Shown here one piece after another: positions 1 through 5,417 of a stretch of DNA of 5,849 bases. Both the position numbers and the translations under genes were made by a program. This DNA comes from JBBKWQ01 sp037969115. GTDB taxonomy: Bacteria; Actinomycetota; Acidimicrobiia; Acidimicrobiales; Ilumatobacteraceae. Below the pieces are notes generated by a model. The model saw nothing but the letters and a program-made list of their open reading frames with translations. It was not told the origin of the DNA and did no database searches. The stretch is from positions 1 through 5,849 of the forward strand of contig JBBKWQ010000116.1 in the NCBI GenBank assembly GCA_037969115.1. The letters are read 5' to 3'. Positions within the stretch are counted from its first letter, which is position 1, and the number at the start of each line of letters is the position of its first letter.

Positions 1-419
1 TGCTCCCGAGCGTGGTCGTCGACGATCTGAACAACGGTCGCAAGGTCAACTTCAGGAACCTCGTGCCGCAGGAGAAGCCGATCCTGTTGTGGATGTGGGC
101 GCCGCATTGAGCCACCTGCAATCGGGAAGCTCCCGATGTCGAGCAGTTCGCTCGAAACAACGCAGATGACCTGATCGTGGTCGGCCTGGGCACCCAGGAC
201 GGACTCGGCGAGGCCGAAGATTTCGTTGCCGAACACGGCACCGAGTCGTTCACGATGCTCTGGGACGAGTCGTTCCAGACATGGCAGGAGATCGGGATCA
301 CGTCGCAACCGTCCGCCGTACTGCTCGCCGCAGACGGCACGCCGATCACCGGTTGGGTCGGTCAGTTCCCCGAGGACGAAGTGCTGCGCCTCGCAGCCGA
401 GTCCCAAGCGGCCGCCTGA
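1..419 (+). CDS. Thioredoxin/TlpA-like redoxin, probable selenoprotein (UxxC), 5'-partial
   Basis: The gene is cut by the window edge; the first complete codon starts at base 3 and the stop is TGA 417-419, leaving 138 residues. Seen: one continuous frame broken only by TGA at 108-110. The translation around it is WMWAPH-(TGA)-ATCNREAP, the active-site signature of thioredoxin-like/TlpA redoxins with TGA replacing the first, nucleophilic Cys of CxxC. Downstream are a beta strand (LIVVGLG), a helix-rich insert and the cis-Pro segment ITSQPSAVLLAADG, followed by GWVGQF, so the fold is complete to its C-terminus. Codon use and homology-like character are the same on both sides of the TGA. Selenocysteine in this position is known in several bacterial redoxin groups. 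Inferred role: thiol-disulfide or peroxide redox chemistry via a selenenylsulfide. Cellular location cannot be decided because the N-terminus is missing. Conventional gene callers would report only a short fragment starting near 177. The alternative is a pseudogene with a single TGC/TGT-to-TGA change. Confidence 0.82.
108..110 (+). other. Probable selenocysteine codon (in-frame TGA)
   Basis: This TGA sits at codon 36 of the visible redoxin frame, between WAPH and ATCN, at the position of the N-terminal Cys of the CxxC motif. That is the residue most often replaced by Sec in thioredoxin-fold selenoproteins. No other stop and no frameshift occurs in the remaining 102 sense codons. It needs SelA/SelB/SelC elsewhere in the genome, which cannot be seen here. 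Confidence 0.75.
116..146 (+). promoter_or_regulatory. Bacterial SECIS-like stem-loop
   Basis: A perfect 7-bp stem ATCGGGA (121-127) / TCCCGAT (131-137) closes a three-base AGC loop (128-130). Below it, CTGC (116-119) can pair with GCAG (143-146) across an asymmetric internal loop (A120 opposite 138-142). The apical loop begins 18 nt after the TGA, and G129 is its second base. Bacterial SECIS elements lie within the coding sequence just downstream of the UGA and usually carry a G near the start of the apical loop, so spacing and loop both fit. The stem also encodes NREAPD, a conserved stretch, so part of the pairing could be chance. Confidence 0.62.
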
Positions 420-638
420 CCGGAGCAGCAGGGTTCACTCCACTCTCCAATCACGCTGCGCCGTCACGCGGGACAGTCGTCGTGTCGATCACTCCCACGG
501 CCGCCAGGTAGAAGCCGCTTCGATCGGCGATGCGACGCACCCCACCGCTTGCACTTCGTTGTGACAAGAACGCGTGAAGACGCGCAAAGAGAAGGCCAAC
601 TGCTCAAGTGCTCGAGTGTTGGAGCCGATACTTCGAGC
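420..638 (+). other. Leader/intergenic region before the pilus operon
   Basis: This stretch holds no convincing gene and no clear sigma-70-like promoter or U-tailed terminator. The frame of the following pseudopilin stays open upstream to a TTG at 549, but the extra 30 residues (rich in Arg, Glu and Ser) do not look like a prepilin leader. A 7-bp inverted repeat TGCTCGA (609-615) / TCGAGCA (633-639) encloses the GGAG at 621-624 in its loop and overlaps the first base of the preferred ATG. It could influence initiation, but it is short and may be chance. Confidence 0.4.
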
Positions 639-1172
639 ATGAGTGATACGACCGAGTGCGGCCCACGCCCCACGGAACCTGACGTGGCACCATGCGATCG
701 ACAGGACCGCGGGGTATCGCTTGTGGAGATCCTCGTTTCCATCGTGCTGATAGGGACGGTGATGGTCGCCGTGCTCGGCGCCCTGCAGATTTCGGTTACG
801 GGGTCGCGCATCGAGCGTGATCACGCCCGTGCGCACCAGTGGTTGCAGTCGGCTATCGGCGCCGTCCAATCGGCGGATCGGGTCCCCTGTGATCAGCTCG
901 GTGCGTACGCAACCGGTGAGGAGAACGTTCGCAACACCTATCAGGACGTCATCAGAGGAAGCTCAGTGCTGATTCCGCCAGGATGGGCAGAGACACAACT
1001 GGAAATCGTCCCGACAGTCAAAGTCTGGGACGGCGACCAGTACCTCGATCCGTACAGCGCTCCGAAGCCCTGTTACGACTCCGACGGCTTCCGACTGCAA
1101 CTGATCACCATTAGCGTCGAAAGTCCCGACGGCGACGTCATCGAAAGCGTCGAGGTCGTGAAGAATGATTGA
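639..1172 (+). CDS. PilV-like type IV minor pseudopilin
   Basis: The protein has 177 residues and carries a class III (prepilin) signal: a hydrophilic 25-residue leader ending DRQDRG, cleavage at G25|V26, then VSLVEILVSIVLIG with the conserved Glu at +5 and a hydrophobic helix to about residue 49. This is the PilV/GspI type of N-terminus. It would be cleaved by a prepilin peptidase and built into the base or tip of a pilus or pseudopilus. The extracellular part (about 55-177) has two Cys (84 and 145) that could form a disulfide. I chose ATG 639, with a GGAG 14 nt upstream, over a TTG at 549 in the same frame, because the longer form adds an atypical leader; the SD spacing is loose, so the start is uncertain. 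The 3' end overlaps the next gene by 8 bases, making it the first gene of a three-gene operon. The globular domain itself is not recognisable beyond this class. Confidence 0.82.
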   Translation: MSDTTECGPRPTEPDVAPCDRQDRGVSLVEILVSIVLIGTVMVAVLGALQISVTGSRIERDHARAHQWLQSAIGAVQSADRVPCDQLGAYATGEENVRNTYQDVIRGSSVLIPPGWAETQLEIVPTVKVWDGDQYLDPYSAPKPCYDSDGFRLQLITISVESPDGDVIESVEVVKND

Positions 1173-2310
1173 GTCATATCGCAAGGACCGGGGATTCACG
1201 CTCGTCGAGGTATTGATCGTCGTGGTTCTGATGGGCGTGCTCATGAGTGCAACCGCAGCCGTCTTCAGCGTGATCGTTCGCACCGCCCCCACCGCCGAGA
1301 ATCGCGTCGACGACTCTGTTTCACTTCTCGGCCTCACCACCCGGCTGCCCCCGGACGTCAACTCGACACCCGGGGTCGAGATCGCCTCCGCTGCTGCCCA
1401 CTGGAACACAGCCCCCTCGGGTTCGGGGTGCGCCTCGGGTGATGTTGGCAGCAACCTCGTCGTGCTGAATTGGTCGGAGCAGACCAGTGGCAGCCCGACG
1501 TCGTACACCGCGAACTATCGATTGGAGGACGACGGTGTCGGCGGTTCCACGATGTGGAGGATTTCGTGTACCGACGGCGGAGCCGGCACGGTGCGAAGGG
1601 TCGTGCAGGACTTGCCGCCGGTGTCGTCGAACCCTGTCACGGTCACGATCCGTAACGCGACCGACAGCGGTGGGACGACGAGGATCGTCGGTCTGTCGAT
1701 GACCGTGACCACAACGAGCGGCGATGTGTTGCGATTCGACGCCCAAACCAACAACCCAAGTGAAGCACTCGCATCGATTCCGACGCCGGGGACGGTCGCA
1801 GCAACGACCACGACCGCGGCACCGACCACCACCACCGCACCGACCACGACGACCACGACGGTGGCTCCTCCGACATCGGCCGGCCCGACCACAACCACCA
1901 CCACCACGACCACCACCACCACGATTCCTCCGACCACCACGACGACCACGATTCCGTGCTCGGCTGACTTCGTGATTGGCACGGGTTCCAATGGACCGGT
2001 ATGGAAATCGCAAGTGAAGAATCAACAGGGGCAGAGTCAGACCTTCGGCGCCCTGGAGGACGACGTCTACGTGAAAGTCACCAAGTCAGGAAGCTGTGCG
2101 GGGCTTCGACTCGAGTTCGTCCGTGCTCCCACGAGCGACAACGCTGCAGACCGTGAACCTGTGCGACTCTCGTTCGGGGACAGCGTCACCGCGATCCTCC
2201 GCAAGGACGTGCCGACCGAACGCTGGGAAGACGGCATCCGGGAGCTCCGCCTTTATGACACCGGTAGCGACACCTTTCTGGGCCGTACCGAGTACCTCGA
2301 AGTCCAATGA
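1165..2310 (+). CDS. PilW-like pseudopilin with Thr-rich linker and extra C-terminal domain
   Basis: The protein has 381 residues. The leader MIESYRKDRG is cut at G10|F11, followed by FTLVEVLIVVVLMGVLMSA with Glu at +5, a textbook prepilin N-terminus; GAGG at 1152-1155 lies 9 nt before the ATG. Residues 40-205 form a first extracellular domain with Cys89 and Cys135, resembling PilW/GspJ-type minor pseudopilins in position and size. Residues 214-264 are almost only Thr, with Pro, Ala, Ile and Val, a flexible and possibly O-glycosylated spacer. Residues 265-381 form a second domain bounded by Cys265 and Cys311, ending in RLYDTGSDTFLG and TEYLEVQ, which looks beta-rich; I do not recognise its family. 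Ordinary PilW proteins lack such a tail, so this may present an adhesive or sensing domain at the pilus tip (inference). It overlaps the upstream gene by 8 bases and the downstream one by 4. Confidence 0.85.
   Translation: MIESYRKDRGFTLVEVLIVVVLMGVLMSATAAVFSVIVRTAPTAENRVDDSVSLLGLTTRLPPDVNSTPGVEIASAAAHWNTAPSGSGCASGDVGSNLVVLNWSEQTSGSPTSYTANYRLEDDGVGGSTMWRISCTDGGAGTVRRVVQDLPPVSSNPVTVTIRNATDSGGTTRIVGLSMTVTTTSGDVLRFDAQTNNPSEALASIPTPGTVAATTTTAAPTTTTAPTTTTTTVAPPTSAGPTTTTTTTTTTTTIPPTTTTTTIPCSADFVIGTGSNGPVWKSQVKNQQGQSQTFGALEDDVYVKVTKSGSCAGLRLEFVRAPTSDNAADREPVRLSFGDSVTAILRKDVPTERWEDGIRELRLYDTGSDTFLGRTEYLEVQ
1804..1956 (+). repeat. Low-complexity Thr-codon tract (ACC/ACG/ACA)n
   Basis: This in-frame run of threonine codons is broken by short AP, APP and IPP units and encodes residues 214-264 of the PilW-like protein. 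The longest uninterrupted run is 12 Thr (residues 242-253). Codons are mixed ACC, ACG and ACA, so the tract is a protein-level repeat more than a perfect microsatellite, though it contains stretches such as repeated ACC that could slip and change length in steps of three bases. Confidence 0.9.
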
Positions 2311-3794
2311 TCCAGCGAACGCAGGGCGAAAAAATGATGGATTCCTCGACGACCAGACGTGACAACGGCACCGTCCTGCCGCTGGTGCTCGTGGTGACGG
2401 TCGTGCTTGCGCTCGTCGTGGTCGCAGTCGCCGGCTACACCGCCAGCGCTCTTCGATACGGGAACGTAGTCGAATCACGAGCGGACCGAATTGCTTCAGC
2501 CGACGCGGCGATGTCAGACGCCATCGAACAGTTGGAACTGCGTCGGCCCATCGGCGCACTCTGCAGCACGTTCGCCGGCGACGGCGCCGGGGTCTCGGTG
2601 CCCTTTCCTCAACAAGTGAACGGCGTCGACGTCGTCGTCAACTGCAAGATCGTCGGGGGCACGCTTCCTCCGATCGACGGATGGGCCTTGGTCATCACGG
2701 GGCTCGGACCCGGTGGTGCTCCGTTGCCCGCGGGGACACGTTCCTTCGAGTTCACGAATGGCGGAACTCCAGAGATCGGTGGTCCTGTCTACGTACACGA
2801 CCCGACGATGAGCCGAATGGCGTTCAGCAAGCCGACCACGATCGTCGAAGGCGACATCTGGTATCCCGACAGCAGTTGCGCCAACGCCGGTGGCAAGAAC
2901 CCGTCCGACATCAATTTTGCACGTTCGTCCGTGTCGGTCGACGCCAACTTGAGCTTCGATCCGTCGACGCGCGGCGTGTACTGCCTCAATCAGTCGTTGC
3001 TCGACCTCTTCGGGGCGACCGGGCCCACGCCAGATCTGGCGGCGCTGCCGATGAACCCGCCTGCCGACACGACGACGAATCCCGGCTGCAAGGTGTTCTC
3101 GCCGGGTATCTACACGACGCAACCCGTCCTTGGGAACAGCAACTACTTCAGGTCGGGCAACTACGAGTTTCGAAACATCGGAACGCTGACGGTGCAAGGA
3201 AAGGCGGTCCACTTCGGGCACGACCCGACACTTGCTGGGTCCTACCCGGTCACCGTCAACGACGCTGCGTGTGATTACGCCCGGCAGAACGATGCTCCGA
3301 CCGGTGCGACTCTATACACCAGCGGCAATACGCAGATCGACCTCGCATCGAACTCCTCGTTCGAGATCTCCCGTCGGGCGCAGGCCTATGTCAGGCCGGG
3401 TGGAGCGATCTCGACGTCGCTGGTTTCGCTCCAGGTGCTGAACTCCTCGCTCTCGTCATCTCAATCACTGGTCGAGGCCAGCTCTGGCGCGAAGAAGGAA
3501 TTCGCCGCACACGGTCTGGTGTGGGCGCCGCACTCGAGCATCCTGTTCGACACCATCCCGACCAAGAAGGCTGCAGCCCTCCGCGGCGGAGCTGTCATCG
3601 GTCGACTCGAAGGTGGGGTGGCGGCATCGGCATCAGGCTTCGTCATCTCAGTACCGAGCCCGACGTCGAACACGAAGGTGTTGCTCACCGCAGTGGCGAC
3701 GGACGATCAAGGTGAAACATCGGTTCGTGTGGTTGCCGATTACCGGCCAACGTCGGGTGAGACCGCAGTGAACTCCTGGCGAGTCGTGGACTGA
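2307..3794 (+). CDS. PilX-like pilus-assembly protein with large exported C-terminal domain
   Basis: The protein has up to 495 residues. Residues 18-43 (RDNGTVLPLVLVVTVVLALV) match the style of the PilX N-terminal family: basic residues, a Gly, then one hydrophobic helix without the +5 Glu, followed by an amphipathic helix (ADRIASADAAMSDAIEQLE). Such proteins are membrane-anchored minor components encoded with PilV and PilW. The exported part (about 85-495) holds a Gly/Ser/Asn-rich, probably beta-helical region: FSPGIYTTQPVLGNSNYFRS (264-283) with NYEFRNIGTLTVQGKAVHFG after it, and a bactofilin-like AHGLVWAPHSSILFDT (401-416). Cys86/113, 191/226 and 261/322 may pair. ATG 2307 overlaps the previous stop (ATGA) and suggests coupling, but ATG 2334 has AGGG at 2323-2326, 7 nt upstream, and is an equally good start. 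Its length is about 2-3 times that of classical PilX. A precise function is unknown; a tip or assembly role is inferred from context. Confidence 0.8.
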   Translation: MIQRTQGEKMMDSSTTRRDNGTVLPLVLVVTVVLALVVVAVAGYTASALRYGNVVESRADRIASADAAMSDAIEQLELRRPIGALCSTFAGDGAGVSVPFPQQVNGVDVVVNCKIVGGTLPPIDGWALVITGLGPGGAPLPAGTRSFEFTNGGTPEIGGPVYVHDPTMSRMAFSKPTTIVEGDIWYPDSSCANAGGKNPSDINFARSSVSVDANLSFDPSTRGVYCLNQSLLDLFGATGPTPDLAALPMNPPADTTTNPGCKVFSPGIYTTQPVLGNSNYFRSGNYEFRNIGTLTVQGKAVHFGHDPTLAGSYPVTVNDAACDYARQNDAPTGATLYTSGNTQIDLASNSSFEISRRAQAYVRPGGAISTSLVSLQVLNSSLSSSQSLVEASSGAKKEFAAHGLVWAPHSSILFDTIPTKKAAALRGGAVIGRLEGGVAASASGFVISVPSPTSNTKVLLTAVATDDQGETSVRVVADYRPTSGETAVNSWRVVD

Positions 3795-3992
3795 CCACCA
3801 CTGCGTTCGAACTCGTTGAACTGCTTCGTTGAGACTCATGTTGCGCACGTCGGCGCGATGGATATCGCCTCGCGATATCTGAGCCTGATCGGTGTCAGGA
3901 GGACGCGCGGTTGGGTGTGATGACCGGACAGTTTGTCCCTCGCGGGATGGATCATTGGTCCACTGAAGTAGGTGCGCCCTCCGAGCAAAGCT
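3795..3992. other. Intergenic region after the pilus operon with stacked palindromes
   Basis: No supported gene lies here. The stretch contains several short inverted repeats (GATATCGC/GCGATATC at 3861-3879, CCTGA/TCAGG at 3884-3899, GGACA/TGTCC at 3926-3938). An AGGAGG at 3898-3903 sits 7 nt before a TTG at 3911 in a frame that runs into the transposase remnant, but the first 50 or so residues of that frame look random, so I do not call a gene. No U-rich terminator follows the operon. Confidence 0.5.
3861..3879. repeat. Perfect 8-bp inverted repeat (hairpin)
   Basis: GATATCGC (3861-3868) and GCGATATC (3872-3879) are separated by CTC. It lies 66 bases after the stop of the PilX-like gene. 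There is no T-run after it on either strand, so a classical intrinsic terminator is not supported; an mRNA 3'-end stabiliser, protein-binding palindrome or remnant of an element end are alternatives. Confidence 0.6.
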
Positions 3993-4020
3993 GTGTGTCT
4001 CTCACCTCGCACAGCTTCGC
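3985..4020. repeat. 11-bp inverted repeat near the left end of the IS481 remnant
   Basis: GCAAAGCTGTG (3985-3995) pairs with CACAGCTTCGC (4010-4020) with one mismatch around a 14-base loop. The inner sequence TGTGTCTCTCACC begins with TGTG, as IS481-family ends commonly begin with TGT, and the fossil transposase ribosome-binding site follows at once. The element's left terminus may therefore lie around 3992-3996, but no matching right end was found. Confidence 0.4.
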
Positions 4021-4026
4021 AAGGAG
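4021..4026 (+). promoter_or_regulatory. Relict ribosome binding site of the IS481 transposase
   Basis: AAGGAG lies 6 nt before ATT 4033, from which IPKARTQHPNTR is read. In intact relatives such a leader starts with Met, so ATT is best explained as a mutated ATG with its Shine-Dalgarno sequence left in place. This supports placing the original start at 4033. Confidence 0.55.
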
Positions 4027-4032
4027 AGCTCA

Positions 4033-4502
4033 ATTCCCAAAGCTAGAACCCAACACCCGAACACGCGGCACTCACACCGCGCCAGCGCAGCAAGATGGTC
4101 TGCTGGTGATCGACGACGGCTGGACCATCGAAGCAGCCGCCGAACGACTTCAGGTCGACGCGAAGACCGTCACGAAGGGGCGCGACCGGTTCCTCGCCGA
4201 AGGCGACGACGGTCTGTTCGACTGATCGAGCCGGCCGAACTCATCGCCGAACGCGACACCGTCTGAGTGTCGACGCCGGACCATCGAGCTCCGCAAACAG
4301 CGCCGTTGGGAGCCAGCCACATCGGCCAGGAAGTCGGCCGGGCCGACTCAACCGTTCAACGCATCTTGATCTCCGAAGAACTCCGTCGACTCGATTCAAG
4401 TAACCGAGCAACCGCCGAACCGATCCGCCGCCATCAGCGTGATCGGCCGGGTGAGCTGGTTCATGTCGACGTCAAGCAGCTCTCAGGGACCCCCGATGGC
4501 GG
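4033..4502 (+). pseudogene. Decayed IS481-family transposase (N-terminal half)
   Basis: Pieces of one protein are scattered over three frames. From 4033: (ATT)PKARTQHPNTR. From 4071 in another frame: LTPRQRSKMV. From 4103 in a third: LVIDDGWTIEAAAERLQVDA then KTVTKGRDRFLAEGDDGLFD. A TGA at 4223-4225 takes the place of the Arg in RSSRP, and SSRPNSSPNATPSECRRRT continues in frame to RKQRRWEPA. After a one-base loss near 4316-4318, HIGQEVGRADSTVQRILISE leads to PIRRHQRDRPGELVHVDVKQ. This order (helix-turn-helix, RSSRP, second HTH, RPGELVHVDVKKL) is that of IS481-family DDE transposases; the Asp encoded at 4468-4470 would be the first catalytic residue. The rest of the catalytic core is missing. 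Lesions: lost start, at least three frameshifts, one nonsense codon, and Trp replaced by Gly in the HTH (K-W-RDRF expected). It cannot make a transposase. Confidence 0.85.
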
Positions 4503-4528
4503 CGAGCTTCTTGACGTCGACATGAACC
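4458..4528. repeat. Inverted repeat joining two IS481 fragments
   Basis: Left arm 4458-4482 and right arm 4504-4528 are 25 bp with a single mismatch (19 bp perfect at 4458-4476 / 4510-4528), around a 21-base spacer. Both arms encode the HVDVK motif, each on its own strand, so the palindrome arises from two transposase-gene pieces facing each other and not from a regulatory element. It could extrude as a cruciform. Confidence 0.9.
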
Positions 4529-4545
4529 TCACCGAACCGGACCAA
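4486..4545 (-). pseudogene. Short inverted IS481 transposase fragment
   Basis: Read on the minus strand, this gives RFGEVHVDVKKLAAIGGP, recognisably the RPGELVHVDVKKLGxIPDGG motif of IS481 transposases, in the opposite orientation to the preceding pseudogene. One codon (Leu of GEL) is missing, and similarity fades beyond about 4543. The KK in this copy differs from KQ in the plus-strand copy, so it is a separate, slightly diverged copy rather than a recent duplication. Limits are approximate because the two copies meet in the spacer of the palindrome. Confidence 0.6.
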
Positions 4546-4551
4546 CTCCGC

Positions 4552-4822
4552 CTCGTTGCAGCATTCCACGCAGACCGCGGCTTCAACTACGCCCAGACAC
4601 CAAGCCGCCTCGCCAACGACGACGGCCTCAACGACTTCCGAGCAACCACCCAAAACCAGCCCGGCCAAGGCCGCAAGAAGCGCTGCGGCACCGGCCCCCG
4701 ATGGACCGTCGGGGCAACCAACTCCTGGCTCCGAAACAACGGCCTCATCGCCCACAACACCCAACACCGCGAAGCAGCACTGCCTCGCAATCTCCGTACT
4801 CCTCGTTCACCGAATCCGCGAC
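4552..4822 (+). pseudogene. IS5-type transposase C-terminal fragment, decayed
   Basis: In frame from 4552: LVAAFHADRGFNYAQTPSRL, then GLNDF, GQGRKKR, RWTVGATNSWLRNNGLIAHN and TQHREAA; after a frameshift near 4780, CLAISVLLVHRIRD. The order HADRGFxY, GLxDF, RKKR, RWxVERTNSWL, RRNTxxxxEHR, ALxLAIxxLL is that of the catalytic C-terminal part of IS5-family transposases. The VER signature reads VGA here, so the third catalytic acid (Glu) is gone. No N-terminal half of this transposase and no terminal repeats are visible; it abuts directly on the inverted IS481 piece. It is a non-functional relic. Confidence 0.75.
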
Positions 4823-5363
4823 CCACACCACAGCACGTGGCGTGTCGTCGCTGCCCGCATGGCGACCACGTGCTGCCTGCCGGACGCGACGGAGGCGATG
4901 AGTTTGAGGATGCGCTTCCCAGATCGACGAATCCACGACGCCTCCAACGAGAGCGATGGTGGCGACAGCGATGCAGCAAACGCACGCCGGCGACAGCGGG
5001 ATCAGCAATCATCCACCTCGTCAGTGCCTACGGGCCGCCGGGTCCGACGTGGCGAGCAACCAGCCGTCCGACGCGGTCGTCACCCAAATCAACACGACAA
5101 CGCAGACGACCTGATCGCCGCCGACTCGCAGACCACCTGACCGACGAACGGCAGCGGACTCGCTGGTCTCGTCGGCGCAATGTGAACCGTTCGGAGACAA
5201 CACCGCTGCTGCAACAGTCGCTGAAAGCATGACTCGCCAGGGTGGTTCTGTTCGCTCCATTCGGGTGGTTCGGGTGATTCATCGAACGAGATCCCGTCGA
5301 ACCCCCGACGGAGTGTCGGGCGCCCGAATCGGTACGTGAACTGACTCCGACCCCCGAACGCGA
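4823..5363. other. Gene-poor stretch without recognisable content
   Basis: Frames stay open for long distances on both strands because the DNA is GC-rich, but the translations are Arg-, Thr- and Ser-rich, with no motif, leader or ribosome-binding context I can support. It is probably decayed mobile DNA or spacer. Small structures seen: a 6-bp hairpin CCCGAC/GTCGGG at 5304-5320 and a tandem nine-base repeat, TTCGGGTGG then TTCGGGTGA, at 5260-5277. Neither has a clear function. Confidence 0.5.
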
Positions 5364-5395
5364 AGAAGGTCCCGCCCAAAAGGGCGGGACCTTCT
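5364..5395 (-). terminator. Strong intrinsic-type terminator hairpin downstream of the pilin gene
   Basis: AGAAGGTCCCGCCC (5364-5377) and GGGCGGGACCTTCT (5382-5395) form a perfect 14-bp GC-rich stem with a four-base AAAA loop (TTTT on the minus strand). It starts 22 bases past the minus-strand pilin stop codon. The tail on the minus strand (TCTTCGCGTTC) is only weakly U-rich, as is common in high-GC bacteria; the structure could act on transcripts from both sides. Confidence 0.85.
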
Positions 5396-5417
5396 CAATC
5401 AGGTCTGAACTATTGGA

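Noticed and set aside
177..419. A separate 80-residue protein starting with GTG at 177
   Set aside because: It is the tail of the redoxin that continues upstream in the same frame through the TGA at 108; a start here would cut a thioredoxin fold in half.
1804..1956. CRISPR-like or tandem DNA repeat array
   Set aside because: No spacer-repeat organisation; it is an in-frame low-complexity Thr-coding tract.
1321..2025. Long minus-strand frames with Arg/Gly-rich or poly-Val translations opposite the PilW-like gene
   Set aside because: They are antisense shadows of the Thr-codon tract and GC-rich codons; no leader, domain or ribosome-binding site.
3911..4225. A 104-residue HTH protein with an AGGAGG upstream of TTG 3911
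   Set aside because: Only the second half is recognisable, and it is the IS481 transposase HTH; the first half is non-homologous read-in, and the true relict start is ATT 4033 in another frame.
4223..4225. The TGA in the IS481 remnant as another selenocysteine codon
   Set aside because: It replaces a conserved Arg, not a Cys, and the gene has several frameshifts, so it is ordinary decay.
5098..5116. Similarity of ACAACGCAGACGACCTGATC to the redoxin gene near 159-178 as a duplicated fragment
   Set aside because: The match is only about 20 bases with no extension on either side and is likely chance in GC-rich DNA.
4267..5232. A 321-residue protein
   Set aside because: It is a chance concatenation of IS481 and IS5-type transposase remnants followed by unrelated Arg-rich sequence, all in one open frame.
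5304..5320. CCCGAC/GTCGGG hairpin as a terminator or IS end
   Set aside because: The stem is only 6 bp, there is no T-run, no partner repeat and no adjacent gene end.
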